DNA of 35,373 bases from Rhodospirillales bacterium (GCA_947466085.1 CANIEC010000032.1:1-35373), one strand, 5' to 3'. Positions 1 to 7,830 are shown, counted from the stretch's first letter. Program-made: numbers and translations. Notes: a model not told the origin generated them from the letters alone.

Positions 1-54
1 CATGCCCTGCAGCCCCGCGGCGATGCCGGCGGCCGTCTTCGTCTTCTCGTCCAT
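1..54 (-). CDS. Partial CDS, first 18 codons only, unidentified
   Basis: Reading on the minus strand, an ATG at 54-52 opens a frame that runs off the left edge without a stop; only 18 codons are visible, beginning MDEKTKTAAG. A strong Shine-Dalgarno (GAGGAG) lies about 7 bases before the ATG and overlaps the stop codon of the thioesterase gene just upstream, so the two genes are very probably one operon with coupled translation. The fragment is too short to assign a family. Its real existence rests on the RBS and the 10-base spacing. Confidence 0.55.
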   Translation of the reverse strand, partial: MDEKTKTAAGIAAGLQGM

Positions 55-64
55 TGCCTACTCC

Positions 65-961
65 TCAGAGCCGGAGCCGCCGCGCCTCCATGCGCGCACG
101 ATCCTCGGGCGGGAACGTCATGATCTTGCGGACCTTCTGGTCGAACTTCATGCCGACAGCCTCGGCGCAAGCAGCAAGCGTGCCGGTCTCCGCCTCGAAC
201 AGGAAATGCGTGAAGGTGATGGTCTTGTCGGTGAAGGTGGCGAGCCCGCTCATCACCACGGCGAGGTCGCCGGCCTGCAGCGGACGGCGATAGTGGTTCA
301 GCATCTCCACCACGACCGACCCTTCCTGGCGTTCCTGCATCGCGGCGCGATCGAAGCCGAGATGGTTCCACAGGACCGGCGCGCCATCGGAGTAGCGGCC
401 GAAATAATGGCGCGGCAGGAAGTCGCCGCGCTCGTCGCATTCGTCGGGGGTGATCTGCGTGCGACCCACTTCGATCAGGCCGACCGACGCCGCCTGCGAT
501 AGATGCAGGTCGGGCAGGGACATCTTGCCGGTGCTGCGTGGCCGGGCCGTCTCGGGCAATGCGACGCAGGCCGCTTCGGCCCGGGCGCGGAAATCGGCGG
601 GCCAGGCGCGGTCGCAGGTGATGCGGCGGCGGATGGTGGCCGCGACCTCGTTCTTCGCCGGGTTGCGCACCTCGTGATAGGCGACGAGGTCCCGCTCGCC
701 GACCTCGACCGCAGCGGAGTGGACCTCGACCGGTTCGACCACGCGGAACTCGCGCAGGTAGCGGACATGATCGTCGACCGCCCGCGTCGCGACCCCTGCC
801 GCACGCTGGGCCCGCGGGCCGAAGCCCAGCTGCGCCAGCAGGCTGGCCGACGCCTCGTGAGCAAATTCGGTGTAGAATTGAACGTTGAGATGGTTGTTTT
901 CGTCGCACTGCCAGGTGTTCACGGCGGTGCTGAAAGTCGGGATCAGGGCGGGGCTCGACAC
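65..961 (-). CDS. Double-hotdog thioesterase family protein (acyl-CoA thioesterase-like)
   Basis: The product (298 aa from this start) looks like a tandem hotdog-fold (4HBT-type) protein, a family whose characterised members hydrolyse acyl-CoA thioesters in the cytoplasm. The first half carries CDENNHLNVQFY, matching the Asp/Asn-xxx-His-x-Asn active-site region of 4HBT enzymes. The second half (from about residue 165) has the related pattern CDERGDFLPRHYFGRYSD, so the fold appears duplicated. I chose the GTG at 961: conserved sequence starts a few residues later, and the longer frame to an ATG at 1039 adds 26 residues without hotdog character and intrudes into the leader of the divergent HU gene. 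It is followed after 10 bases by another minus-strand gene. Substrate cannot be inferred. Confidence 0.82.
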   Translation of the reverse strand: MSSPALIPTFSTAVNTWQCDENNHLNVQFYTEFAHEASASLLAQLGFGPRAQRAAGVATRAVDDHVRYLREFRVVEPVEVHSAAVEVGERDLVAYHEVRNPAKNEVAATIRRRITCDRAWPADFRARAEAACVALPETARPRSTGKMSLPDLHLSQAASVGLIEVGRTQITPDECDERGDFLPRHYFGRYSDGAPVLWNHLGFDRAAMQERQEGSVVVEMLNHYRRPLQAGDLAVVMSGLATFTDKTITFTHFLFEAETGTLAACAEAVGMKFDQKVRKIMTFPPEDRARMEARRLRL

Positions 962-1144
962 GCTAAAGGCTCTCTGCAATCTGTGGATGACTGCCTCTGA
1001 TGACCTAAAAAGCCCCAAAAATCGACATTTTCCGTGCATTCCGGACTTGCGGGGGATCGATTCGTGGATAACCTTGGCCCCGTCAACGGTGCCCTGGGGC
1101 GTCAGGAACGTTGGCGAACCAAAAATGTAAGGGACCCCTCAACC

Positions 1145-1444
1145 ATGGCTACCAAACCCACCACTGTTCCCACCGTACCGCTTTCCAAGGTCGCCGCAGA
1201 GCTGGCCGAGAAGACGGGCATGACCAAGAAGGACGCGACCGGTGCTCTCGACGAGTTCGTCGGCCTGGTCGTTCGCCACCTGAAGAAGGGCAACAAGGTC
1301 CGCATCACGGGCCTCGGCATCCTTCAGGTCAAGGCCCGTCCGGCGCGCATGGGCCGCAACCCCGCCACCGGCGAAGCGATCAAGATCAAGGCATCCAAGA
1401 AGGTCACCTTCCGCGTGGCGAAGGATCTCAAGGAAGCGATCTAA
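1145..1444 (+). CDS. HU-family DNA-binding protein
   Basis: This 99-aa protein is a nucleoid-associated HU/IHF-type histone-like protein that bends and compacts DNA as a dimer. Diagnostic features are the N-terminal helical dimerisation part (LAEKTGMTKKDATGALDEF), the beta segment with ITGLGIL, and the arm GRNPATGEAIKIKA ending in KKVTFRVAKDLKEAI. This is the usual order and a size typical of HU. Compared with the roughly 90-aa classical HU there is a short Thr/Pro-rich N-terminal extension (MATKPTTVPTVP) that could be unstructured. ATG 1145 is preceded by AGGGA at about 1129-1133. The gene stands alone, divergent from the thioesterase and closed by a strong terminator, which fits a highly expressed monocistronic gene. 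Confidence 0.95.
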   Translation: MATKPTTVPTVPLSKVAAELAEKTGMTKKDATGALDEFVGLVVRHLKKGNKVRITGLGILQVKARPARMGRNPATGEAIKIKASKKVTFRVAKDLKEAI

Positions 1445-1467
1445 GTCGTTTACGACGGGTCAAGATT

Positions 1468-1507
1468 GGGCGGGTTCCGGCGCAGGCCGGGCCCGCCCTT
1501 CTTTTTT
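1468..1507 (+). terminator. Rho-independent terminator after the HU gene
   Basis: GGGCGGG (1468-1474) pairs with CCCGCCC (1492-1498), with further pairing of CCGG inside the loop, and is followed directly by TTCTTTTTT. It starts 24 bases after the HU stop codon. This is the best intrinsic terminator in the window. Confidence 0.88.
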
Positions 1508-1616
1508 GTCCCGCTTCAGCACGGCTGCCATCACCGCACAGCGACATCTTCGCAATCCTTTGAGCGGGCCGGCCGGCGCTTTGGTCTAAGATGGTCGGAG
1601 CGCGACGCAGACCGGC

Positions 1617-2405
1617 ATGAATACCTTCGTCATCCTGAAGATCCTCGCCACCCTGATGCTGCCACCGGCCTCGCTGGCGATCGGCGTCTTGCTGTGGCTG
1701 CTGCTGCGCCTGGTCGGGTGGCGCCGGCTTGCCGCCGTGCCGTTTGGTCTAGCACTCCTCCAGATCCTCATCCTGTCCTTCACCCCGGTGGCAGGGCTGC
1801 TCAACCGGCAGCTCGAGGAGAAGGCCCGTAAGCTCGTGGCCGGCAATCAGCCGTGCTGCTACGACGCCATCGTCGTGCTGGGCGGCGGCATCGCGCCCGC
1901 CGCGCCGCCCTATACGACGGAGCCCGAATTGAACGACGGGTCCGATCGCATCTGGCAGGCGGCCCGGATGTTCAAGGCGGGCGCTGCGCCCAGGATCATC
2001 GTGAGCGGTGGCTCGTTCATCGAACAGCAGGGCGGGCCGGCAACCACTGAGGCCGAAGCGATGCGGCGCTTCCTGCTCGACCTCGGCGTTCCCAACGATG
2101 CGATCGTCTCCGAAGGCAAGGCGCTGAACACGATCGAGAACATCCGCAACGTCCGGGAACTCGTGAAGGGGGGAAGAGTGGCGATCATCACGTCGGCCTT
2201 CCATGTGCCACGGGCGGCCAAGCTCGCCCGGCAGGGTGGCCTCAACTTCGCGATCTTCGGCGTTGACTGGAGTATCCCCGACGACGCGATCCCCTGGTGG
2301 GAAGTCTGGCTGCCTTCCGTCACAGCCCTCGGTGACTCCAACCTGGCGATCAAGGAGCTGGTGGCGCTCAATATCGACCGTCGCGGGGACGGTCTCGCGC
2401 CATGA
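1617..2405 (+). CDS. YdcF/ElyC-family (DUF218) inner-membrane protein
   Basis: The 262-aa product has two hydrophobic stretches near the N terminus (about residues 5-32 and 40-60) followed by a DUF218 domain. The domain opens with DAIVVLGGG (83-91) and includes the IIVSGGS strand and the TSAFHVPRA segment, all typical of SanA/YdcF/ElyC proteins. E. coli relatives are linked to cell-envelope integrity and lipid-carrier metabolism; the biochemical activity of most members is unknown. The length matches the ElyC-like, two-TM branch. The start ATG 1617 fits the first TM segment. Its stop overlaps the start of the next gene by four bases (ATGA), implying translational coupling even though the two products have no known functional link. 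Confidence 0.85.
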   Translation: MNTFVILKILATLMLPPASLAIGVLLWLLLRLVGWRRLAAVPFGLALLQILILSFTPVAGLLNRQLEEKARKLVAGNQPCCYDAIVVLGGGIAPAAPPYTTEPELNDGSDRIWQAARMFKAGAAPRIIVSGGSFIEQQGGPATTEAEAMRRFLLDLGVPNDAIVSEGKALNTIENIRNVRELVKGGRVAIITSAFHVPRAAKLARQGGLNFAIFGVDWSIPDDAIPWWEVWLPSVTALGDSNLAIKELVALNIDRRGDGLAP

Positions 2406-3421
2406 CCGCCTATCGCATCGGCCGCCGCACCGCGCTCGGCCTCGCCGCTGTGCCGTTCCTGCAGCCGCTCGCACGGCCGGCACGCGCTCAGGCGCTCGAC
2501 AGGCTCGTCTTCCAGACCGACTGGCGCGCCCAGGCCGAGCATGGCGGCTATTACCAGGCGGTCGCCGCCGGCCTCTATCGCAAGGCCGGAATCGAGTGCG
2601 ACATCCGCCAGGGCGGACCGAGCCTGAACATCGGCCAGTTGCTGCTGACGGGCCGTGTCGACATGACCATGTCGAACAGCTTCGAGGCGTTCACCTACGT
2701 GCGGGAGGACGCGCCCTTCTTCACCATCGCCTCGATCTTCCAGAAGGATCCGCAGGTCCTGATCGGCCATCCGGATACCGGATTCGACGGCTTCGACGAC
2801 CTAAAGGGCCGCACCCTGCTGATCGGCAGCGGCGGGCGCGTCACCTACTGGCCGTATCTCCGCAAGAAGTTCGGGCTGCGCGACGAGCAGCTCAGGCCCT
2901 ACACGTTCAACATGGCGCCGTTCCTTGCCGACAGGAACGTCGTGCAGCAGGGCTTCATCTCGTCGGAGCCCTATTCGATCTCGAAGGCGATCGGCCGCAT
3001 GCCGCCTTATCTGCTGATCGCCGATGCGGGTTTCAGCGCCTACCAGACCACCATCGCCATCTCGCGAAAGCTGGTCGGCGAGAAGCGCGACCTCATTCAG
3101 CGGTTCGTGGACGCGACTCTCGAAGGCTGGGCTCAGTACCTCGCGGGCGGCCCCGCCATCGAGGCCGCCAATGCGCTCATCAAGAAGGCCAATCCGGAAC
3201 AGACCGACGAGCGTATCCAGTACGCGATCGAAGTAATGAAAGAGCGTGGCATCGTGATGTCGGGGGATGCGTTGCAGGGCGGAATCGGTGCGATGACGGA
3301 TGGGCGCTGGCAGGGGTTCTATCAGTCGATGGTCGATGTCGACGTGCTGCCGAAGGGGCTCGACGTCGCCCGGGCCTACACGCTCGACTTCGTCAACAAG
3401 GGTATCGGAAAGCCGACGTAA
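2402..3421 (+). CDS. ABC transporter substrate-binding protein, NMT1/THI5-like
   Basis: The product (339 aa) is a periplasmic binding protein of the SsuA/THI5 (NMT1) family, which deliver pyrimidines, taurine/sulfonates or similar small molecules to ABC permeases. Family marks are QTDWRAQAEHGGYYQAVAAG near residue 38-57, the GGPSLNIGQLL and VDMTMSN segments, and ISSEPYSI in the hinge region. The N terminus has a twin-arginine-like signal (GRRTAL) and a cleavage site around ARPARAQA. It overlaps the YdcF gene by four bases and is followed 20 bases later by an acyl-CoA dehydrogenase. No permease or ATPase is adjacent, so it is an orphan here. Ligand unknown; formylaminopyrimidine-type or aliphatic sulfonate ligands are only family-based guesses. 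Confidence 0.88.
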   Translation: MTAYRIGRRTALGLAAVPFLQPLARPARAQALDRLVFQTDWRAQAEHGGYYQAVAAGLYRKAGIECDIRQGGPSLNIGQLLLTGRVDMTMSNSFEAFTYVREDAPFFTIASIFQKDPQVLIGHPDTGFDGFDDLKGRTLLIGSGGRVTYWPYLRKKFGLRDEQLRPYTFNMAPFLADRNVVQQGFISSEPYSISKAIGRMPPYLLIADAGFSAYQTTIAISRKLVGEKRDLIQRFVDATLEGWAQYLAGGPAIEAANALIKKANPEQTDERIQYAIEVMKERGIVMSGDALQGGIGAMTDGRWQGFYQSMVDVDVLPKGLDVARAYTLDFVNKGIGKPT

Positions 3422-3441
3422 TCGAATCAGGAGGAGCTGCT

Positions 3442-4602
3442 ATGTACCAGGTCAACGAAGAACATCAGATGCTGCGCGATCTCGTGAAGAAGTTCGTGCG
3501 CAACGAGCTGATGCCGCTCGAGAAGAACGTGCTCGACCGGTTCGCGTCGGGCCAGCAGGCCTCGCTGTCGGACGACGAGAACGCCAGGCTCTTCAAGCAG
3601 TGCAAGGATCTCGGCCTGTGGGCGCTCGACGTGCCCGAGGAAGTCGGCGGCGCCAATTTGCCTTCCGTGGCGCTGGTCGGCGTCAACGAGGAGCTGGGCT
3701 ACACCTGCGTGCCCTTCACCTTCCCGCCCGACTCGCCCAACCTGCACATGCTGCTGGCGACCGCGAGCCCCGAGCAGCGCAAGAAGTACCTCGAACCCTA
3801 CGCCGCCGGCGAGACCAGCTCGGCGATCGCCATCTCCGAGCCCGGTGCCGGCGGCGATCCCGCCGGCATGAAGACCAGGGCGGTGAAGGACGGCAACGAC
3901 TGGGTGATCAACGGCCGCAAGATCTGGATCAGCCGTATCGCCAAGGCCGACTTCACCATCGCCATGGCGGTGACCGATCCCAACCTCGGCGCCCGCGGCG
4001 GCATCACCGCCTTCCTGATCGACAAGGGCACGCCGGGCCTGGTCGTGGCCCGCGCCATCCCGATGCTGGCCGGCCAGCGCACCTACGAGGTCGTGTTCGA
4101 GGATTGCCGCGTCCCCGAGACGCAGGTGCTGGGTCGCATCGGCGCGGGCTTCGCGCCCATGCAGATGCGTCTCACGATTCGCCGCCTGCAGATGGGCTCG
4201 TGGTGCGTCGGCATGGCGCAGCGCGCCCTCGACATGCTGGTCGACCATGCCAACCAACGCGTGACCTTCGGCGAGAAGCTGGCCGACCGCCAGGCCATCC
4301 AGTGGTGGGTGGCCGACGCCGCGATGAAGCTGCATGCCTGCCGCCTGATGGTGATGGATGCGGCGGTGAAGCAGGACGAGGGCCGCGACGTGCGCATGGA
4401 GGCCTCGATGATCAAGGTCTATGCGACCGAGATGGCGAGCGAGGTGATCGACCATGCCCAGCAGGCGTTCGGCGCCATGGGTGTGACGCAGGAGCTGCCG
4501 CTGTCGATCATGGCGCAGAAGGTCCGCACCATGCGGGTCTACGAGGGCCCGTCGGAGGTGCATCGCATGGTGATCGCCCGCCGCATCTTCGGCGGACGTT
4601 GA
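3442..4602 (+). CDS. Acyl-CoA dehydrogenase family protein
   Basis: This 386-aa flavoprotein is the normal length for an acyl-CoA dehydrogenase, which introduces an alpha-beta double bond into acyl-CoA using FAD and electron-transfer flavoprotein. Visible marks are AIAISEPGAGGDPAG (FAD/substrate-contact region), WVINGRKIWIS, the QAFGAMG segment, and VYEGPSEVH near the C terminus, where Glu368 sits in the position of the MCAD/SCAD catalytic base. ATG 3442 has an excellent RBS (GGAGGAG, 3430-3436); the open frame extends far upstream but that part only shadows the previous gene. It probably shares a transcript with the preceding binding protein. The chain-length or branched substrate cannot be told. 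A hairpin terminator follows. Confidence 0.93.
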   Translation: MYQVNEEHQMLRDLVKKFVRNELMPLEKNVLDRFASGQQASLSDDENARLFKQCKDLGLWALDVPEEVGGANLPSVALVGVNEELGYTCVPFTFPPDSPNLHMLLATASPEQRKKYLEPYAAGETSSAIAISEPGAGGDPAGMKTRAVKDGNDWVINGRKIWISRIAKADFTIAMAVTDPNLGARGGITAFLIDKGTPGLVVARAIPMLAGQRTYEVVFEDCRVPETQVLGRIGAGFAPMQMRLTIRRLQMGSWCVGMAQRALDMLVDHANQRVTFGEKLADRQAIQWWVADAAMKLHACRLMVMDAAVKQDEGRDVRMEASMIKVYATEMASEVIDHAQQAFGAMGVTQELPLSIMAQKVRTMRVYEGPSEVHRMVIARRIFGGR

Positions 4603-4614
4603 CAGGAAGAGGCG

Positions 4615-4647
4615 GGCAGGCGGATCATTTCCGCCTGCCATTGTCTT
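4615..4647 (+). terminator. Hairpin terminator after the acyl-CoA dehydrogenase
   Basis: A perfect 10-bp stem (GGCAGGCGGA at 4615-4624 with its complement at 4630-4639) encloses a 5-base loop and is followed by ATTGTCTT. It lies 12 bases after the stop codon and 15 bases before the cupin start. The T-tract is interrupted, so it may attenuate rather than fully stop readthrough into the cupin gene. Confidence 0.6.
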
Positions 4648-4661
4648 GAGGGAGCCGCCGC

Positions 4662-5210
4662 ATGACCTACACACTCGGTACGTTCGTCAAGGACGCGCAG
4701 GGCGCCCTCAAGACGCATGAGGGGCCCGCCGGCCGCGAGCAGGTTCGCATGCTGCTCGAGAAACTGCTGGCCAACCCGTCCTTCGTCGACGAAGCCGTGG
4801 GGCCCGCCGCGCCGCTCGGCACGCGCAAGCTCTACGAGGACAAGGACCTCGGCTTCGTCGTGCTGGCGCACTGCAATCCCAAGCCGCACAAGAGTCCGCC
4901 GCACGATCACGGCGCTTCGTGGGCGGTCTACGGTCAGGCGGTGAAGTACACCGACATGAGCGAGTACAAGCGCGTCGACGGTGGGACGGACGCGGGCGAT
5001 GCGAAGCTCGAGAAGGTCAAGACCTACCGGCTCGAGCCCGGCCATGCGGGCGTCTATGACGTCGGCGCGATCCACGCCATCGACTATCCCGACGGCAGCC
5101 GCTTCGTGCGCGTCACCGGTCGCGATCTCGACTACGTGCGTCGTCTCAAGTTCGACATGGCGGCCGGCAAGGCCATCACCATCGAAAGCGCAACGGCCGG
5201 CGCGAACTAG
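4662..5210 (+). CDS. Cupin protein, cysteine-dioxygenase-like
   Basis: The 182-aa product is a small single-domain cupin related to the cysteine dioxygenase superfamily (predicted non-haem iron, double-stranded beta-helix proteins). The core motif is PPHDHGASWAVYG (from residue 79), with His81 and His83 as likely metal ligands, and a third His at about 138 (GAIHAI). The Glu of a standard germin-type cupin motif is absent, so the site looks like the three-histidine type of thiol dioxygenases. ATG 4662 follows a GAGGGAG RBS. Its stop overlaps the convergent HxlR gene. The position after an acyl-CoA dehydrogenase might mean a shared pathway, but a terminator-like hairpin separates them. The thiol or other substrate is not identifiable. 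Confidence 0.8.
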   Translation: MTYTLGTFVKDAQGALKTHEGPAGREQVRMLLEKLLANPSFVDEAVGPAAPLGTRKLYEDKDLGFVVLAHCNPKPHKSPPHDHGASWAVYGQAVKYTDMSEYKRVDGGTDAGDAKLEKVKTYRLEPGHAGVYDVGAIHAIDYPDGSRFVRVTGRDLDYVRRLKFDMAAGKAITIESATAGAN

Positions 5211-5560
5211 CGCGCCTGCGCGCGGGCTTCGGCCTGTCCGCGCCGCCGCGGGCGGTGCGCAGCGCCCCATTCCTCCATCGCATCGAGGATGGGGCCGAGG
5301 CTCCAGCCCTTTTTCGTGAACGAATATTCGACGTGCGGCGGCACGGTGTTGAGCACCTTGCGCGACACGATTCCGTCCTCCTCGAGTGCGCGAAGCTGCA
5401 AGGTCAGCATGCGCTGCGTGATGCCCGGAACGAGGCGCCGCAGCTCGTTGAAGCGTCGCGGCTGGTCCTTCAGATGATACAGGATCGTGGACTTCCAGCG
5501 GCCGCCGATCACTTCGACCGTCGCCGTCACCGGACACCAGGGAGCTTTCGTCTCGGCCAT
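5207..5560 (-). CDS. HxlR-family transcriptional regulator
   Basis: This 117-aa protein is a winged-helix regulator of the HxlR/YodB family, dimeric DNA-binding proteins that often respond to quinones, aldehydes or other electrophiles. It shows the family opening CPVTATVEVIGGRWKSTIL, the FNELRRLVPGITQRMLTLQL recognition helix region and the wing ending YSFTKKGWSL. The single N-terminal Cys (in APWCPV) corresponds to the conserved redox-sensing Cys of YodB-type members. I prefer ATG 5560, which has GGAGG about 9 bases upstream; the longer start at 5581 has no RBS and lies in the promoter. It is divergent from an NmrA-like oxidoreductase, the classic target arrangement. Its TAG stop shares the CTAG palindrome with the convergent cupin stop. 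Confidence 0.92.
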   Translation of the reverse strand: MAETKAPWCPVTATVEVIGGRWKSTILYHLKDQPRRFNELRRLVPGITQRMLTLQLRALEEDGIVSRKVLNTVPPHVEYSFTKKGWSLGPILDAMEEWGAAHRPRRRGQAEARAQAR

Positions 5561-5588
5561 CGCGCGCGCCTCCAAATCCATGACTGAT

Positions 5589-5640
5589 ACCTAGTATAAA
5601 AAATGTGCGTACTTATGGAAAGCGTACCGGAATGCTAGGT
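5589..5640. promoter_or_regulatory. Divergent promoter with candidate HxlR operator
   Basis: Between the divergent HxlR and NmrA-like genes, ACCTAGTAT (5589-5597) and ATGCTAGGT (5632-5640) form an 8-of-9 inverted repeat. Inside it lie two GCGTAC hexamers (5607-5612 and 5622-5627), each containing the palindrome GTAC and spaced 15 bases apart. On the minus strand TATACT (complement of 5593-5598) is a good -10 about 33 bases before the HxlR start. The spacing is suitable for a dimeric winged-helix repressor acting on both genes; this is inferred, not known. Confidence 0.5.
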
Positions 5641-5666
5641 GCGGCCTCACAACCTTGGAGGTCGCA

Positions 5667-6527
5667 ATGTTCGTCATCATGGGAGTTACCGGTCAGGTCG
5701 GTGGTGCAGCGCTCGAATCCCTGAAGCACCGGGGTGTCGTCTTGCGTGCGGTGTCCCGCGATCCGGCGCGCGCGGAGGGGCTCGGTATCGAGACCGTGCG
5801 CGCGGACGCCTCAGACACGGCCAGCCTCGCCGCGGCATTCGAGGGCGCGGAGGCCGCTTTCGTTATGCTGGTCCCGCCGAAGCAGGCTGAAGATGTGCTG
5901 GCGGCTTCGCGCGCCGCGGCCCGGTCGATCGCCGCCGCGGTGCGCACGGCACGTGTGCCGCATGTCGTGGCACTTTCGTCGGTCGGCGCGCATCTCAGCG
6001 AGGGCAACGGCATCGTGCGTGTCCTGCATGACTTCGAGGCGGCCCTTTCCGGGGCCGCGCCCTCCCTCGTGTTCCTGCGGCCGGGCGAATTCCTCGAAAA
6101 CTGGGCGGCCATGGTGCCTGTGGCGCGCGAAGCGGGGGTGCTCCCGACGGGCAAGCTCCCCCTCGACAAGCGCAACGAGGCCGTGTCGGCGCTGGATGTT
6201 GGCCGCGTCGCGGCGGAACTGCTGCTCGATCCCCGACCGGGCGCGCGCATCGTCGATCTCGATGGGCCCGCTCGCTACTCGGCGTTCGATGCGGCGGAGA
6301 TCCTGTCGCGGCTGCTCGGCAAGCCGGTGACCGCGGTGCCGTCGTCGCGCGAGGACTGGGTGGCGGGGCTGGTGGCGGCGGGTCTGGGCGCCGACTATGC
6401 CGGAAAACTCGCGGACCTCGACGAGGCGATCAATGCCGGTCGCCTGGACTTTCCGCCGGGCGGCGAGATGCGGCGCGGGACCGTGACGCTCGAGTCCGTG
6501 CTGCAGCGTCTGGCGGCTGGAGGGTGA
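5667..6527 (+). CDS. NmrA-like / SDR-type NAD(P)-binding oxidoreductase
   Basis: The product (286 aa) is an atypical short-chain dehydrogenase of the NmrA/HSCARG/QOR2-like group, which bind NAD(P)(H) and either reduce quinones or act as redox sensors. The nucleotide-binding loop GVTGQVGG is at residues 6-13. It is followed by the AVSRDPARA segment, an acidic residue after the next strand, and VALSSVGAHLSEG at about 100-112. No clear catalytic Tyr-xxx-Lys pair is evident, as usual in this group. ATG 5667 follows TTGGAGG; a TTG at 5655 is less likely. It sits divergently from HxlR, a common pairing in which the regulator controls an electrophile- or quinone-detoxifying enzyme. The exact substrate is unknown. 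Confidence 0.85.
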   Translation: MFVIMGVTGQVGGAALESLKHRGVVLRAVSRDPARAEGLGIETVRADASDTASLAAAFEGAEAAFVMLVPPKQAEDVLAASRAAARSIAAAVRTARVPHVVALSSVGAHLSEGNGIVRVLHDFEAALSGAAPSLVFLRPGEFLENWAAMVPVAREAGVLPTGKLPLDKRNEAVSALDVGRVAAELLLDPRPGARIVDLDGPARYSAFDAAEILSRLLGKPVTAVPSSREDWVAGLVAAGLGADYAGKLADLDEAINAGRLDFPPGGEMRRGTVTLESVLQRLAAGG

Positions 6528-6614
6528 TCGATCGAGTTTGGGGTCTTGAGCAGCATGTCGCGGAAGACGAGGTCGCAGATGCAATTCCGGTCGGCTCTGC
6601 AGCCTCGGCCCGCA

Positions 6615-7076
6615 TCAGATCCAGCGCCGGGTCCGAATCTTGTAGGCGTCGAACTCCGGGCCGAACTTGGTGGTGAGCGCTCGCTCTTCGGGCAAGATCT
6701 GGAAGCGCGTGATGTATAGAGCGAACAGCAGCGGGCCCGCCAGGGCAGCGGCATTCGCCAGATGGGCAGCCCATCCTGCCAGGACGAGGAAGAGGCCGAG
6801 ATACATCGGATTTCGGGTGAAGCGAAAGATTCCTGTCGCGACGAGCGACGAGGCGGCTTCGGGTCTGGTCGGGTTGACGGTCGTTCGGGCGCGCCAGAAC
6901 GACCAGGTGCCGGCCGTGGAGACTCCTATGCCAAGAGCGGCCAACGCCATCGAAACCGCCCGTCGCTCCGGCACCGCGAAGGACAGCGCGTCGCTGCCGT
7001 AGGTCGCCAGCCACATCGCCAGTGCCACGAGCAGCGCGACGGCCGGCGGCGGGACCTTCAGTTCGAGCTTGTTCAC
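6615..7076 (-). CDS. Isoprenylcysteine carboxyl methyltransferase-like membrane protein
   Basis: The 153-aa integral membrane protein resembles the ICMT/PEMT-like family: several hydrophobic helices followed by the SAM-binding signature GIFRFTRNPMYLG and the C-terminal PEERALTTKFGPEFDAYK, ending RTRRWI. Bacterial members are presumed to methylate small molecules or lipids, but few have been characterised. The start is a GTG at 7076; no strong Shine-Dalgarno is visible, so it is less certain than its neighbours'. The gene is single, separated by 67 bases from the stop of the next minus-strand gene. The 87 bases between this gene and the NmrA-like gene show no recognisable element. Confidence 0.82.
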   Translation of the reverse strand: MNKLELKVPPPAVALLVALAMWLATYGSDALSFAVPERRAVSMALAALGIGVSTAGTWSFWRARTTVNPTRPEAASSLVATGIFRFTRNPMYLGLFLVLAGWAAHLANAAALAGPLLFALYITRFQILPEERALTTKFGPEFDAYKIRTRRWI

Positions 7077-7143
7077 GCCCGAACTCTAGGTGCAGCCGCC
7101 GGAGCCGTGCAAGAAGTCGGCGTCTTTCCCGACCGGCGGGTGC

Positions 7144-7830
7144 TCAAGCGAGCCGTGCAGCCGCTTCGTCGTTCGCCTTCTGGCGGTTCCGGAGCATCGC
7201 GTGGATGCGTTCCTTCAGCCGCGTCACGCGCTCCGGCCCCGCCTTCTCGGGGCTGCCCGAATCGAAGGGCGGCTTCGGGTCGTATTCCAGCGTGAGCTGG
7301 ATCGACTTGGCGACTTCCTCGCCAGCCAGCTCGGCGGCGAGGGTGAGCCCGAAATCGATGCCGGCGGTGACGCCGCCGCCGGATATGCGGTTGCGGTCCC
7401 GGACGACGCGGTCGGCGACGGGGATCGCGCCGAAGGCCGGCAGGAACTCGCGTGAGGTCCAGTGGCAGGCGGACCTGTAGCCCTTCAGCAGGCCCGCGGC
7501 GCCGAGCACCAGCGAGCCCGTGCAGACCGAAGTGACGTAGCGCGCCCCTTCCGCCTGCTTGCGCAGGAAGGCGAGCGTCTCCTCGTCGGTCATCAGCGCG
7601 ACCTGTCCGCCGCCGCCCGGCACGCAGATCACGTCGAGCTGCGGGCAGTCGGCGAAGGTGGTCGTCGGCACGATCGAGAATCCGGAGTCGGTCCGCACGG
7701 GATCGAGCGTCTTCCAGATCATGTGAAGCTTCGCATTGGGCACGCGGCACAGCACCTGGGCGGGACCGGTTGCGTCGAGTTGCGTGACGTCGGGAAAGAG
7801 CAGGATGCCGATGTGAACCGTGTCTGCCAT
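7144..7830 (-). CDS. DJ-1/PfpI family protein, isonitrile-hydratase-like
   Basis: This 228-aa protein is a DJ-1/PfpI-superfamily enzyme that resembles Pseudomonas isonitrile hydratase (InhA), which converts isonitriles to N-substituted formamides. The nucleophile elbow is SVCTGSLVLGAAGLL with Cys103, close to the Cys101 nucleophile of InhA. ACHWTS and ISGGGVTAGIDFGL are also typical. The length equals that of InhA. The start is ATG 7830 with AAGGAA upstream; the longer open frame to 7950 would translate the palindromic repeat and is rejected. It is divergent from a GlxA-type regulator whose own N-terminal domain belongs to the same superfamily, so the regulator probably controls this gene. 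Actual substrate is inferred only from similarity. Confidence 0.85.
   Translation of the reverse strand: MADTVHIGILLFPDVTQLDATGPAQVLCRVPNAKLHMIWKTLDPVRTDSGFSIVPTTTFADCPQLDVICVPGGGGQVALMTDEETLAFLRKQAEGARYVTSVCTGSLVLGAAGLLKGYRSACHWTSREFLPAFGAIPVADRVVRDRNRISGGGVTAGIDFGLTLAAELAGEEVAKSIQLTLEYDPKPPFDSGSPEKAGPERVTRLKERIHAMLRNRQKANDEAAARLA

Noticed and set aside
2203..3441. Upstream extension of the acyl-CoA dehydrogenase frame
   Set aside because: The region reads as Arg/Pro-rich sequence overlapping the YdcF and binding-protein genes in another frame; the true start at 3442 has a strong RBS.
6528..6614. Possible gene remnant on the minus strand (RNCICDLVFRDMLLK)
   Set aside because: A short stretch looks protein-like but there is no start, no RBS and no recognised family; it may be chance.
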